DNA of 5,630 nt from an uncultured Sphingomonas sp. (GCA_946482655.1 CAMLSA010000146.1:1-5630); one strand, 5' to 3'. Positions 1 through 5,490 are shown, counted from the stretch's first letter. Made by a program: numbers and translations. The notes: generated by a model not told the origin, from the sequence alone.

Positions 1-33
1 TTTCAAACGGCAGCGCTCGTCGCGACGCGCTGA
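1..33 (+). CDS. Possible 3' end of a plus-strand gene (partial, 10 codons)
   Basis: Frame 1 reads FQTAALVATR and stops at TGA 31-33. Ten codons cannot identify a product, and the other two plus frames are also open here, so the reading frame is not proven by itself. The argument for this frame is its position. The stop lies in the left arm of a strong hairpin whose right arm contains the stop of the opposing gene, the usual arrangement at a convergent gene pair. If real, the gene lies mostly to the left of the window. Confidence 0.3.
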   Translation, partial: FQTAALVATR

Positions 34-61
34 CCTTGCGGCGCGCTGCCGCGTCAGCGCG
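26..61. terminator. Bulged hairpin between convergent stops, candidate bidirectional terminator
   Basis: Bases 26-34 (CGCGCTGAC) and 53-61 (GTCAGCGCG) are perfect reverse complements, giving a 9-bp outer stem. Inside it, 38-42 (GCGGC) pairs with 48-52 (GCCGC), with a 3-nt bulge (CTT, 35-37) on one side and a 5-nt loop (43-47). The TGA at 31-33 on plus and the TGA at 56-54 on minus sit opposite each other in the outer stem. There is no T-run on either flank, so it is not a classical intrinsic terminator. It may still end or stabilise transcripts from both sides. Confidence 0.5.
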
Positions 62-437
62 AGATCGCGGCGAGCATCCTGTTGGCAATTGCATGGAACT
101 CCCGCGTTGCAGCGCGGAGCGCTCGGACTGCGGCCCTGTACGCCTGGCTCTTCGTGTCGATCGCAACGGCCGGCCATTCGGCCTGGTGAAGGGCGATGGC
201 GGTCCGCATGGCCGATAGGCCCTTCGCGAGCGCGTCCCCGGCTTCGCTTCGCCCGTGCTGTTCCTCATAGGCTTGCAGCGCAGTGCGGATCGCAATCAGG
301 CTGTCCTGCAGGTTCTTGCGAAGCCCGACCAAGTGCCGGCGCCACGCGGGATCATGCTGATCGCTATTCCGGGCAAAATCCGACTGGATATTCTCGAACG
401 CTTCGAGGCTTGCGCGCAGGCGCTGGGCAGTGTCCAT
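54..437 (-). CDS. Hypothetical small all-helical protein (127 aa)
   Basis: I do not recognise the family. The ATG at 437-435 is preceded by a clear GGGAGAGA ribosome binding site, like the one used by the aldo/keto reductase gene in this window. The 127 residues read as about four amphipathic helices (roughly 1-24, 29-62, 65-90 and 93-127), rich in Ala, Arg, Glu and Gln, with no signal peptide, membrane segment or cysteines. The breaks fall near the DPAWRRH stretch, the EEQHGRSEAGD stretch and AEWPAVAID. A small cytosolic helical bundle or a partner-binding protein is plausible. It lies 31 bp downstream of the VOC-like gene on the same strand, so the two are probably co-transcribed, and it ends in the bulged hairpin at 26-61. 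No catalytic motif is visible, so no function is assigned. Confidence 0.7.
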   Translation of the reverse strand: MDTAQRLRASLEAFENIQSDFARNSDQHDPAWRRHLVGLRKNLQDSLIAIRTALQAYEEQHGRSEAGDALAKGLSAMRTAIALHQAEWPAVAIDTKSQAYRAAVRALRAATREFHAIANRMLAAISR

Positions 438-468
438 TTGTCTCTCCCAGTAACGGGCTGGGGTGCGA

Positions 469-1143
469 TCAGAGTTCGACGACAGAGAGAATATGCTGGG
501 CGTGATCGGGGAACACGAAGTCGAGTTCTACCACCATCGAATCTCCGAGTTGCCCGGCCTTGAGCAGGTCTGTCTCGATAAACGCCTGGACCCCTGCGCG
601 TCCGTACGCGTATCGGGTAACGCCCTCGAACACCGGGGACGCGTCGAGCCGCGCGTCGATCCCGCTGTCACCGGGGCGCGGTCGGTTAAGGACGATGTTG
701 GTCCTCTCCTTGAGTTCGGGATCGCCGCGCAGCGCCTGGACGATCTGTTCGAGATCCTCCAGCGACTCGAGAAGAAAGCCGAAATGGAAGCTCGCCTCGG
801 GATCGGCGGTCATCATCTCGCGCCAATCCTTGACGACGTCATGCTCATTGTCAGTGCCGACCGCAAACGCGGCGTGGATCGCATCGACGAGCTTGCGCTG
901 CGGCTCTGGAAGAGCGGAGAGGTACACGATGCCATCGCCCCGTGCGAAATGACGCCCTTCGACGACAAAACGATAGAAATTGCCGCCGGGGAGGGGAAGC
1001 ATCTGGGTTTCCACCAGCCCGATGGTCGACAGCAGGCGCGCCGCGAGCGGTCCCTCGGCCGGCTCGCCATAGTGCAGGGCGACATGGCCCATGCTGCGGC
1101 CGCTTCCTGCGTCGGCCAGGCCTTCGTCGGAATGATCTGTCAT
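469..1143 (-). CDS. VOC-like (glyoxalase/extradiol-dioxygenase fold) protein, function unknown
   Basis: The 224-residue product begins MTDHSDEG. I prefer the ATG at 1143-1141 because AAGAGG lies six bases before it; a TTG at 1158 in the same frame would overlap that site. Two similar halves can be made out. Residues 18-80 start with MGHVALHYGEP and run through LLSTIGLVETQ and PLPGGNFYRFVV, resembling the first beta-alpha-beta unit of a vicinal-oxygen-chelate module. Residues 119-213 start with FHFGFLLESLEDLEQIVQAL and end with MVVELDFVFPD, like a second module. Candidate metal ligands are H20 or H24, H120 and E206, by analogy with the His/His/Glu sites of the fold; this is inference, not alignment. 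About 40 residues between the halves (80-118) are unusual for a compact VOC protein. There is no signal peptide or membrane segment. It is the first gene of a leftward pair, divergent from the TIM-barrel gene. An unrelated ferredoxin-like-fold protein is possible. Confidence 0.65.
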   Translation of the reverse strand: MTDHSDEGLADAGSGRSMGHVALHYGEPAEGPLAARLLSTIGLVETQMLPLPGGNFYRFVVEGRHFARGDGIVYLSALPEPQRKLVDAIHAAFAVGTDNEHDVVKDWREMMTADPEASFHFGFLLESLEDLEQIVQALRGDPELKERTNIVLNRPRPGDSGIDARLDASPVFEGVTRYAYGRAGVQAFIETDLLKAGQLGDSMVVELDFVFPDHAQHILSVVEL

Positions 1144-1149
1144 GAGGAG

Positions 1150-1155
1150 CCTCTT
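1150..1155 (-). promoter_or_regulatory. Ribosome binding site deciding the start of the VOC-like gene
   Basis: On the minus strand AAGAGG is followed by six bases (CTCCTC) and then ATG at 1143-1141. This favours the ATG over the in-frame TTG at 1158, which would overlap this site. Confidence 0.6.
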
Positions 1156-1162
1156 CAAAAAT

Positions 1163-1194
1163 CACTGTTAGTTAGTGGCCACTTATAATATGTG
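1163..1194. promoter_or_regulatory. Overlapping palindromes in divergent promoter, candidate operator
   Basis: Three linked symmetric elements lie in the AT-rich divergent spacer. CACT (1163-1166) and AGTG (1174-1177) form an inverted pair. AGTGGCCACT (1174-1183) is a perfect 10-bp palindrome. CACTTATAATATGTG (1180-1194) is a 15-bp palindrome with a single mismatched pair. Together they give alternating CACT and AGTG half-sites around and over the TATAAT element. This is the geometry of a repressor or autoregulator site (TetR, MarR or GntR type) able to control both divergent transcripts. No regulator gene lies in the window and I do not recognise the motif as a named site. Confidence 0.45.
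1184..1189 (+). promoter_or_regulatory. Consensus -10 element (TATAAT) for the TIM-barrel gene
   Basis: A perfect TATAAT lies in a locally AT-rich stretch between divergent genes. No good -35 hexamer stands 16-18 bp upstream (atcact, 1161-1166, at 17 bp). The promoter may therefore be weak or activator-dependent, or controlled through the overlapping palindromes. Transcription would start near 1196, leaving a leader of about 32 nt to the ATG at 1228 or 77 nt to the ATG at 1273. The near-symmetric sequence also offers TATTAT on the minus strand for the VOC-like operon. Confidence 0.4.
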
Positions 1195-1272
1195 AACGGT
1201 CTAATCAATTGCAGGGCAAAAGAACAGATGAGGGCTGGTGTTGCGGGCGACATCGAAGGGGCATGCACCGGA

Positions 1273-2085
1273 ATGCCGCGCCTCTCGCTCGATCATATCA
1301 CTGCCGTCGATACCGATCCGGTCGGACTGGTCAAGGCTGCGGCCGGTGCGGGCTGCGCGGGAATTTGCCTTTTCCTCCAGTCGATGGAGGTGCTTCCGCA
1401 TATGCCGCGCTACGATCTTGTCGGTGACAAGGCGGCGCGCACCGACTGCGCGGCGGCGATGAAGGATCTGAGTGTCAACCTCGATCTGGCCTACCCCTTT
1501 ACAATGGCGGGACGGACCGAGGTCTCGCAATTCGCCGCCGCGCTCGAATGCGCTGCAGAACTCGGCGCGCCGCTCGCCAACCTTCTTGTCTACGACCGCG
1601 AGCCAGGCCGGCGGCTGGATCGCTTCGGGGCCTTCTGCGATCTCGCCCGCACGTTCGGGCTGGGCACTGCCGTTGAATTTTATCCCGTGTCGCAGGTCAG
1701 ATCGCTTGGCGAAGCGCTGGAACTGGTCGAGGCCATCGACAGGCCAGGGGAGGTCGGCGTCAACGTCGATATCCTCCACCTGATGCGGTCGGGCGGATCG
1801 ATTGCCGACCTTGTCGCCGCGCCCGCGTACCAGATCCTTTACGGCCAGATTTGCGACGGGCCGGAGCGAGTTGCACCGGAGCGTCTCGGCGAGGAAGCCT
1901 CCTCGGCGCGCCTGCTCGCCGGCGAAGGTGTGTTCGAAATAGCCGCGTTCGCGCGCGCACTTCCCGGGGATTGTCCCGTTAGTGTCGAGATTCCACGCGA
2001 TGCTGCCCTTGTCGCAGGGGTAGGACCCACCGCGCGGGCGTCCCGCGCGGTGGACAGTGTCCGGCAGATTCTCGCAGCGGCCTGA
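1273..2085 (+). CDS. Xylose-isomerase-like TIM-barrel protein (sugar phosphate isomerase/epimerase family)
   Basis: The 270-residue product resembles the AP-endonuclease-2/xylose-isomerase-like TIM-barrel superfamily, which includes sugar isomerases and epimerases, inosose dehydratase and 3-dehydroshikimate dehydratase. Strand 1 is RLSLDHITAVD (3-13). The metal-site pattern is present: E135 in AVEFYP, D166 and H169 in VDILHLMRSGG, Q192 and D195 in GQICDGP, and a late E239 in VSVEIP. These match family ligand positions, so the protein should be a cytosolic divalent-metal enzyme acting on a hydroxylated or keto substrate. The start is uncertain. The ATG at 1273 begins directly before strand 1, as family members usually do, with AAGGGG 11 bases upstream. 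An ATG at 1228 would add 15 residues and has AGGG at a similar distance. A GTG at 1192 overlaps the promoter and is unlikely. The gene is divergent from the VOC-like operon and converges on the aldo/keto reductase. The exact reaction is unknown. Confidence 0.85.
   Translation: MPRLSLDHITAVDTDPVGLVKAAAGAGCAGICLFLQSMEVLPHMPRYDLVGDKAARTDCAAAMKDLSVNLDLAYPFTMAGRTEVSQFAAALECAAELGAPLANLLVYDREPGRRLDRFGAFCDLARTFGLGTAVEFYPVSQVRSLGEALELVEAIDRPGEVGVNVDILHLMRSGGSIADLVAAPAYQILYGQICDGPERVAPERLGEEASSARLLAGEGVFEIAAFARALPGDCPVSVEIPRDAALVAGVGPTARASRAVDSVRQILAAA
2027..2053. terminator. Perfect 12-bp inverted repeat at convergent gene ends
   Basis: CCACCGCGCGGG (2027-2038) and CCCGCGCGGTGG (2042-2053) are exact reverse complements separated by a 3-nt loop (CGT). 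The element lies inside the last 20 codons of the TIM-barrel gene, encoding about PTARASRAV. It is about 42 bases beyond the stop of the opposing aldo/keto reductase gene. That suits a 3'-end structure for the leftward transcript. For the rightward gene it would precede the stop codon. No T-run follows on either strand, so a classical intrinsic terminator is not shown. Confidence 0.45.
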
Positions 2086-2095
2086 CCGGACCGCT

Positions 2096-3064
2096 TCAGC
2101 CGGCTCGCAATTCGGCAAGCTCGTCACCGGTAAGGGTGAGATTGGCCGCCTTCACGCTCTCGCTAACCTGTTCGGGGCTCGATCCGCCGAAGACCGGAAC
2201 AGTCTGGTGAGGCTGGTTTAGCAGATAGGCAAGGGCGATTTCATTGATCGAGACGCCGAGCCTTTCCGCGAACCGCTGCGCGACGGCGAAGCGCTTGGCG
2301 TTTGCTGGGTGGGCGTAGCGTGCTGCGAGCTGTTCGCCGACCGCGTCCGCGCCCTTCGCGAGCTTGCTGAAGTAGCCACCGCTCTGCGCCGCATAGGCGA
2401 TAATCGGCAGACCGGCGGCATGCAGCGCCTCATATTCGCCTTCATAATAATGCTGATAGCCTTGCTGGGCGGCCGCAGCGACATCGGGAACGGCAAGGCC
2501 CCAGAAGGTTTCCGAAGCAACGAAGCCGGGCTTTCCGGCGGAACTTGCGTAAGCGTTCGCCGCCGCAATCCGCTCGGCCGACCAGTTCGAGGCGGCATAA
2601 TGGCGAATCCGGCCGGCCTGCTGGTGCCCGGCAAGTGCGTCGATCAGCGTTTCCACCGGGAGCGCCTCGTTGTCCATGTGGAGGAAGTAGAGGTCGATCC
2701 GGTCGACGCCCAGATGCTCGAGGCTCTGGTGGAGGTCCTGCGCGATGTCCTCGGGCGTGCATCGGTTGCGATAGTCTCCGACGCGCAGATCAAAGAAGCC
2801 GCCCTTGGTGGCGATGACGATGTCATCGCGGTTGCGCGTCTTCAGCCAAGCGCCGACCGCTCGCTCGCTTGCGCCCGCCGGGGCGTCGGGCATCCAGTCG
2901 CCGTAGGACCGGGCAGTGTCGATGAAATTTCCGCCAAGCTGTGCGAACCGGTCGAGGATCGCATTCGACCCATGCTGGTCGATCATCCAGCCCAGCATGT
3001 TGGTGCCGTAGCACAGGCGGCTGACCTCGAGGTCAGTATTGGCAAGCTTGATCTTCGACAGCAC
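2096..3064 (-). CDS. Aldo/keto reductase
   Basis: This 322-residue protein has the usual length and full layout of the aldo/keto reductase family, which are cytosolic (alpha/beta)8 NAD(P)H-dependent carbonyl reductases or alcohol dehydrogenases. The catalytic tetrad is visible: D49 and Y54 in FIDTARSYGDW, K87 in IATKGG and H129 in YFLHMD. The C-terminal cofactor-binding part is recognisable in VPVFGGSSPEQVSESV near 290-307. Translation starts at GTG 3064-3062, two bases after a strong GGGAGAGAGA site. No internal Met would keep the first beta hairpin (KIKLANTDLEVSRLCYGTN), so the GTG is preferred. It is the last gene of the leftward set, 156 bp after the short-chain dehydrogenase, and converges on the TIM-barrel gene with a 10-bp gap. 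The gap leaves open whether it has its own promoter. The substrate is not predictable, though a sugar, ketone or aldehyde intermediate made by its neighbours is reasonable. Confidence 0.93.
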   Translation of the reverse strand: MLSKIKLANTDLEVSRLCYGTNMLGWMIDQHGSNAILDRFAQLGGNFIDTARSYGDWMPDAPAGASERAVGAWLKTRNRDDIVIATKGGFFDLRVGDYRNRCTPEDIAQDLHQSLEHLGVDRIDLYFLHMDNEALPVETLIDALAGHQQAGRIRHYAASNWSAERIAAANAYASSAGKPGFVASETFWGLAVPDVAAAAQQGYQHYYEGEYEALHAAGLPIIAYAAQSGGYFSKLAKGADAVGEQLAARYAHPANAKRFAVAQRFAERLGVSINEIALAYLLNQPHQTVPVFGGSSPEQVSESVKAANLTLTGDELAELRAG

Positions 3065-3220
3065 AATCTCTCTCCCGTCCGGATGAAGCAGCGGTCAGTG
3101 TCGACCGCCCGCCGCTGCACAGTGTGTGGTTACGTGTTTCGCCAGGTCTCTGGCATTCCCGACGACAACGACCATGTCGCCCGATCATCGCCCCACCCGG
3201 AATCGGGAGAGGCAAAGCGA
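3065..3220 (-). other. 156-bp gap between SDR and AKR genes with three small hairpins
   Basis: This is the longest spacer inside the leftward gene set. In transcription order it contains: CCCG/CGGG with a 4-nt loop (3196-3207), 14 bases after the SDR stop; GCCAG/CTGGC with a 4-nt loop (3141-3154); and GCGGTC/GACCGC with a 6-nt loop (3091-3108), about 27 bases before the AKR start. I see no convincing -35/-10 pair on the minus strand. The spacer may be an mRNA processing or attenuation region, or hold a non-canonical promoter for the AKR gene. A 26-codon ORF (3095-3175, minus) is present but looks non-coding. Confidence 0.4.
3067..3076 (-). promoter_or_regulatory. Strong ribosome binding site for a GTG start
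   Basis: GGGAGAGAGA on the minus strand stands two bases before GTG 3064-3062. It supports the GTG as the true start of the aldo/keto reductase and matches the GGGAGAGA before the small helical protein gene. Confidence 0.6.
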
Positions 3221-3991
3221 TCAGAGCATGATGCCGCCGCCGTTGACGTGGTAGGTCTGCCCGGTCATCCAGCGCCCCTCTTCCGAAAGGAGCAATGCAG
3301 CCATTGCGGCGACATCTTCCACGACACCGATCCGCGGGGTGGCGCAGCCGGCGAGGAAGTGATCGATCATTTCCTGGGGAATGATCCCCGATTCCCTTTG
3401 CTCCGGTGTCACGATGAAGCCCGGCGAAATCACGTTGGAGGTGATGCCCTCCTTGCCCCAGCGGCGGGCGATGTGCCGCGAGAGGGCGTAAAGCGCCTGT
3501 TTCGACATGGCATAGGCCGGTCGGACCGGCTCGCCCGACTGCGCCGAGCCCGAGCTTGTGAAGATGAGCGCGCCCGAACCGTTTGCGAGCATGTGGGGAA
3601 GCACCGCGCGCGTGCACAGCACGTGCCCGCGCAGATTGACCGCCATCGTCTGGTCATAGACGGACATGTCCATGTCGAGCAGGTCGGTGTCGACCAGTGC
3701 CATGCGCAGATCGGCCGCATTCATGAAGGCGCCATCGATCTTGCCGAGCCGGTCGACAAGCGTCCTGACGCTCGTGTCGACGGCGGTTTCGTCCGAAATG
3801 TCGGCTTGCGCGGCGAAGGCCTCATACCCTTCGTTGCGGAGACGCTCCGCCGTGGCTTCCACCGCTTCGCCGTTGATGTCGATGAGCCCGACCCGGGCGC
3901 CCTCCGAACAGATACGGCGCGCCGTAGCAGCGCCGATTCCGCCGGCCGACCCGAATATGAAAACTACCTTGTCGCGCAGCCTGCTCATCAT
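3221..3991 (-). CDS. SDR family NAD(P)-dependent oxidoreductase
   Basis: This 256-residue protein is a classical short-chain dehydrogenase/reductase of typical length, oxidising a secondary alcohol or reducing a ketone in the cytosol. The Rossmann motif is FGSAGGIG (13-20), with Phe where most classical SDRs have Thr. D38 at the end of strand 2 (LIDIN) suggests NAD rather than NADP. D64 (ADIS), NAAD in place of NNAG (91-94) and N119 follow. The catalytic residues S147, Y160 and K164 are intact (FTSSGS, then YAMSK), with the usual S-to-Y spacing of 13. The PG motif is SPGFIVTP. An AAGGAGAGA site abuts a tandem ATG-ATG; it is only about three bases from the first and about six from the second, so translation may start at 3988. 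The gene begins 23 bp after the FAD-dehydrogenase stop, so the two are probably one transcript. Confidence 0.95.
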   Translation of the reverse strand: MMSRLRDKVVFIFGSAGGIGAATARRICSEGARVGLIDINGEAVEATAERLRNEGYEAFAAQADISDETAVDTSVRTLVDRLGKIDGAFMNAADLRMALVDTDLLDMDMSVYDQTMAVNLRGHVLCTRAVLPHMLANGSGALIFTSSGSAQSGEPVRPAYAMSKQALYALSRHIARRWGKEGITSNVISPGFIVTPEQRESGIIPQEMIDHFLAGCATPRIGVVEDVAAMAALLLSEEGRWMTGQTYHVNGGGIML

Positions 3992-4014
3992 TCTCTCCTT
4001 TTTGTCGTTCGTGA

Positions 4015-5490
4015 TTACCGGGCGCCGCCGGCCGCCTGCGCGGCCGCCGTTCCTGCCCTGCGTCCGAAGAAGGTGCAGTCCGCAAGGCTGAGGCCCGAAC
4101 TATATCCATGCCCCCAGGCAGGCAGGCCGGACGTACAGCGGCCTGCGGCGTACAAGCCTGCGATCGGGGAGCCGCCGCGATCGAGCACGGCGCCGTCTGT
4201 CGAGGTCCGCAGGCCTCCGAGAGTGAAAAAGCTGAAGTAACTTGTCTCGAAATTGAGCTCGAGGGCAATGAAGGGGCCTTGGTCAAGCGGGGTGAGGATC
4301 GGCGCGCGCTTGTCGAACAGCGGATCGCCGCCTTCTTTCGCATGCCGGTTATAGAAGCGCATCGTGGCCGACAAAGTGTCGGATTCCATGCCGAGTTCGG
4401 CCTCCACCTCTTCCCAGCTCTCGCCCGTCCCGGCGATCGTCATGCCGGCGATGTCGAGAGGCTGCGAGAAATGATCATTGTCGAGGAGAAGGTAGACCCG
4501 GTCGCCCGGCTGATCGAGTGCGCAGCGGCTGACGCGCCCATGATAACAGTCTTCATTGACGAACCGTTGGCCGGCAGTGTTGACGAATACGCCGTAGGCG
4601 TGGCTCTCCGGCATCGTCCAGGGGCAGGTGGTGAAGAACTGCTCCATATGAACAGCATCGCCGCCGGCTCCGACGCCCAGCAGGATGCCGCTGCCGTCGT
4701 CCTTGTCCCCGATCGGCGAACTAAGCCGGAGCGTTTCCGGACAATAGCGACGACGCATATCCTCGTTCATGACGAAGCCGCCGGTGGCGAGAATCACCCC
4801 GCGACGTGCACGCACATAGCGATCGCGATTGTCGATCCGGACGACAGCCCCTGCGATGGTCTCTCCGTCGGCAATCAACGCCACCGTGCGGGCGTCGGTG
4901 ACGACGTCGACGCCGAGATCGCGTGCGCGACCCTCCAGAATGTCGATCAGCGGTCGTCCGCCGCCCCAGCCAGCATGCTGAATGACATGGCCGCGCGGCG
5001 CCGGTTTCGCCATGTCGCAGAACGGGGCGGCGGCTTCGCTTCCCGACCAGATCAGCGTTGAATCGTCGACCGGTTCGATATGCTTTCCCGGTAGATAATT
5101 GCCGCGATAGGGGATGCCTTGCGCCTTCAGCCACGCATAATGGGCAAGCGCTTCACCCGCGTAGACATCGCATTTGTCCGTATCGACGCATGGGCCTCCC
5201 GCCGCTTTCAGATAGGCGGCGAAATCCTCTGTGCTGTCGTCGAACCCGGCAGCGCGCTGGGCGTCGGTACCGCCGCCACCGCCGATATAGATCTCGCCGC
5301 CTGACAGGCCGGACGCGCCGCCGCTGCCCGAGTTTCGCTCGAAGATTGTCACCGTCGCCCCGGCTTCGGCCGCCTCGATCGCGGCACAGGCGCCCGTGGC
5401 CCCGAATCCGATGACGGCGACGTCCGTTTCAAAATCCCAGCTCGGCACATCGCGCAGCTGGAGCGGGCGGTGCAGCGAATAGTCGGTCAT
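4015..5490 (-). CDS. FAD-binding dehydrogenase (3-ketosteroid dehydrogenase/fumarate reductase flavoprotein family)
   Basis: This complete 491-residue flavoprotein is of the FAD-binding-2 family, which carries out alpha,beta-desaturations or enoate reductions. The FAD-binding Rossmann motif is IGFGATGACAAIEAAEAG (27-44), with E51 of IFERN binding the ribose. A Gly/Ser-rich loop follows (54-74, including GGGGG at 70-74), then ATGGF at 235-239. The C-terminal FAD-contact region has GLYAAGR (445-451) and GHGYSSGLSLADC (460-472). Y463 lies where the ketosteroid dehydrogenase Y-P-G-G-G motif would be, but the motif differs, so the substrate is probably not a standard 3-ketosteroid. No signal peptide or heme domain is present, so it should be cytosolic. 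CAGGAG lies eight bases before the ATG. That ATG overlaps the upstream gene's stop by 4 bp (ATGA), indicating translational coupling, and the SDR follows 23 bp downstream. The Ala-rich last 12 residues look unstructured. Confidence 0.92.
   Translation of the reverse strand: MTDYSLHRPLQLRDVPSWDFETDVAVIGFGATGACAAIEAAEAGATVTIFERNSGSGGASGLSGGEIYIGGGGGTDAQRAAGFDDSTEDFAAYLKAAGGPCVDTDKCDVYAGEALAHYAWLKAQGIPYRGNYLPGKHIEPVDDSTLIWSGSEAAAPFCDMAKPAPRGHVIQHAGWGGGRPLIDILEGRARDLGVDVVTDARTVALIADGETIAGAVVRIDNRDRYVRARRGVILATGGFVMNEDMRRRYCPETLRLSSPIGDKDDGSGILLGVGAGGDAVHMEQFFTTCPWTMPESHAYGVFVNTAGQRFVNEDCYHGRVSRCALDQPGDRVYLLLDNDHFSQPLDIAGMTIAGTGESWEEVEAELGMESDTLSATMRFYNRHAKEGGDPLFDKRAPILTPLDQGPFIALELNFETSYFSFFTLGGLRTSTDGAVLDRGGSPIAGLYAAGRCTSGLPAWGHGYSSGLSLADCTFFGRRAGTAAAQAAGGAR

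Noticed and set aside
1144..1158. TTG at 1158 as the start of the VOC-like gene
   Set aside because: It overlaps the AAGAGG site that correctly serves the ATG at 1143, and it has no site of its own.
463..1188. A 241-codon plus-strand frame opposite the VOC-like gene
   Set aside because: The minus-strand frame has the better ribosome binding site, fold-like patterns and operon context; the plus frame shows no domain and would run into the divergent promoter.
1201..2127. A 308-codon minus-strand frame opposite the TIM-barrel gene
   Set aside because: The plus-strand frame has the full family metal-site pattern. The minus frame looks like a shadow and would overlap the end of the aldo/keto reductase.
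3095..3175. A 26-codon minus-strand ORF (MVVVVGNARDLAKH...) in the SDR-AKR gap
   Set aside because: It has no good ribosome binding site, uses codons such as AGA and GTA that its neighbours avoid, and overlaps two of the small hairpins. A leader peptide cannot be fully excluded but is not supported.
2309..4240. A 643-codon plus-strand open frame antisense to the AKR, SDR and end of the FAD gene
   Set aside because: It runs across three well-recognised minus-strand enzymes, its composition is rich in Arg, His and Asp without any domain, and it has no recognisable family. It is a by-product of GC-biased codon positions.
4108..5061. A 317-codon plus-strand frame opposite the FAD dehydrogenase
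   Set aside because: The minus-strand protein has clear FAD-binding motifs over its full length; the plus frame has no recognisable domain.
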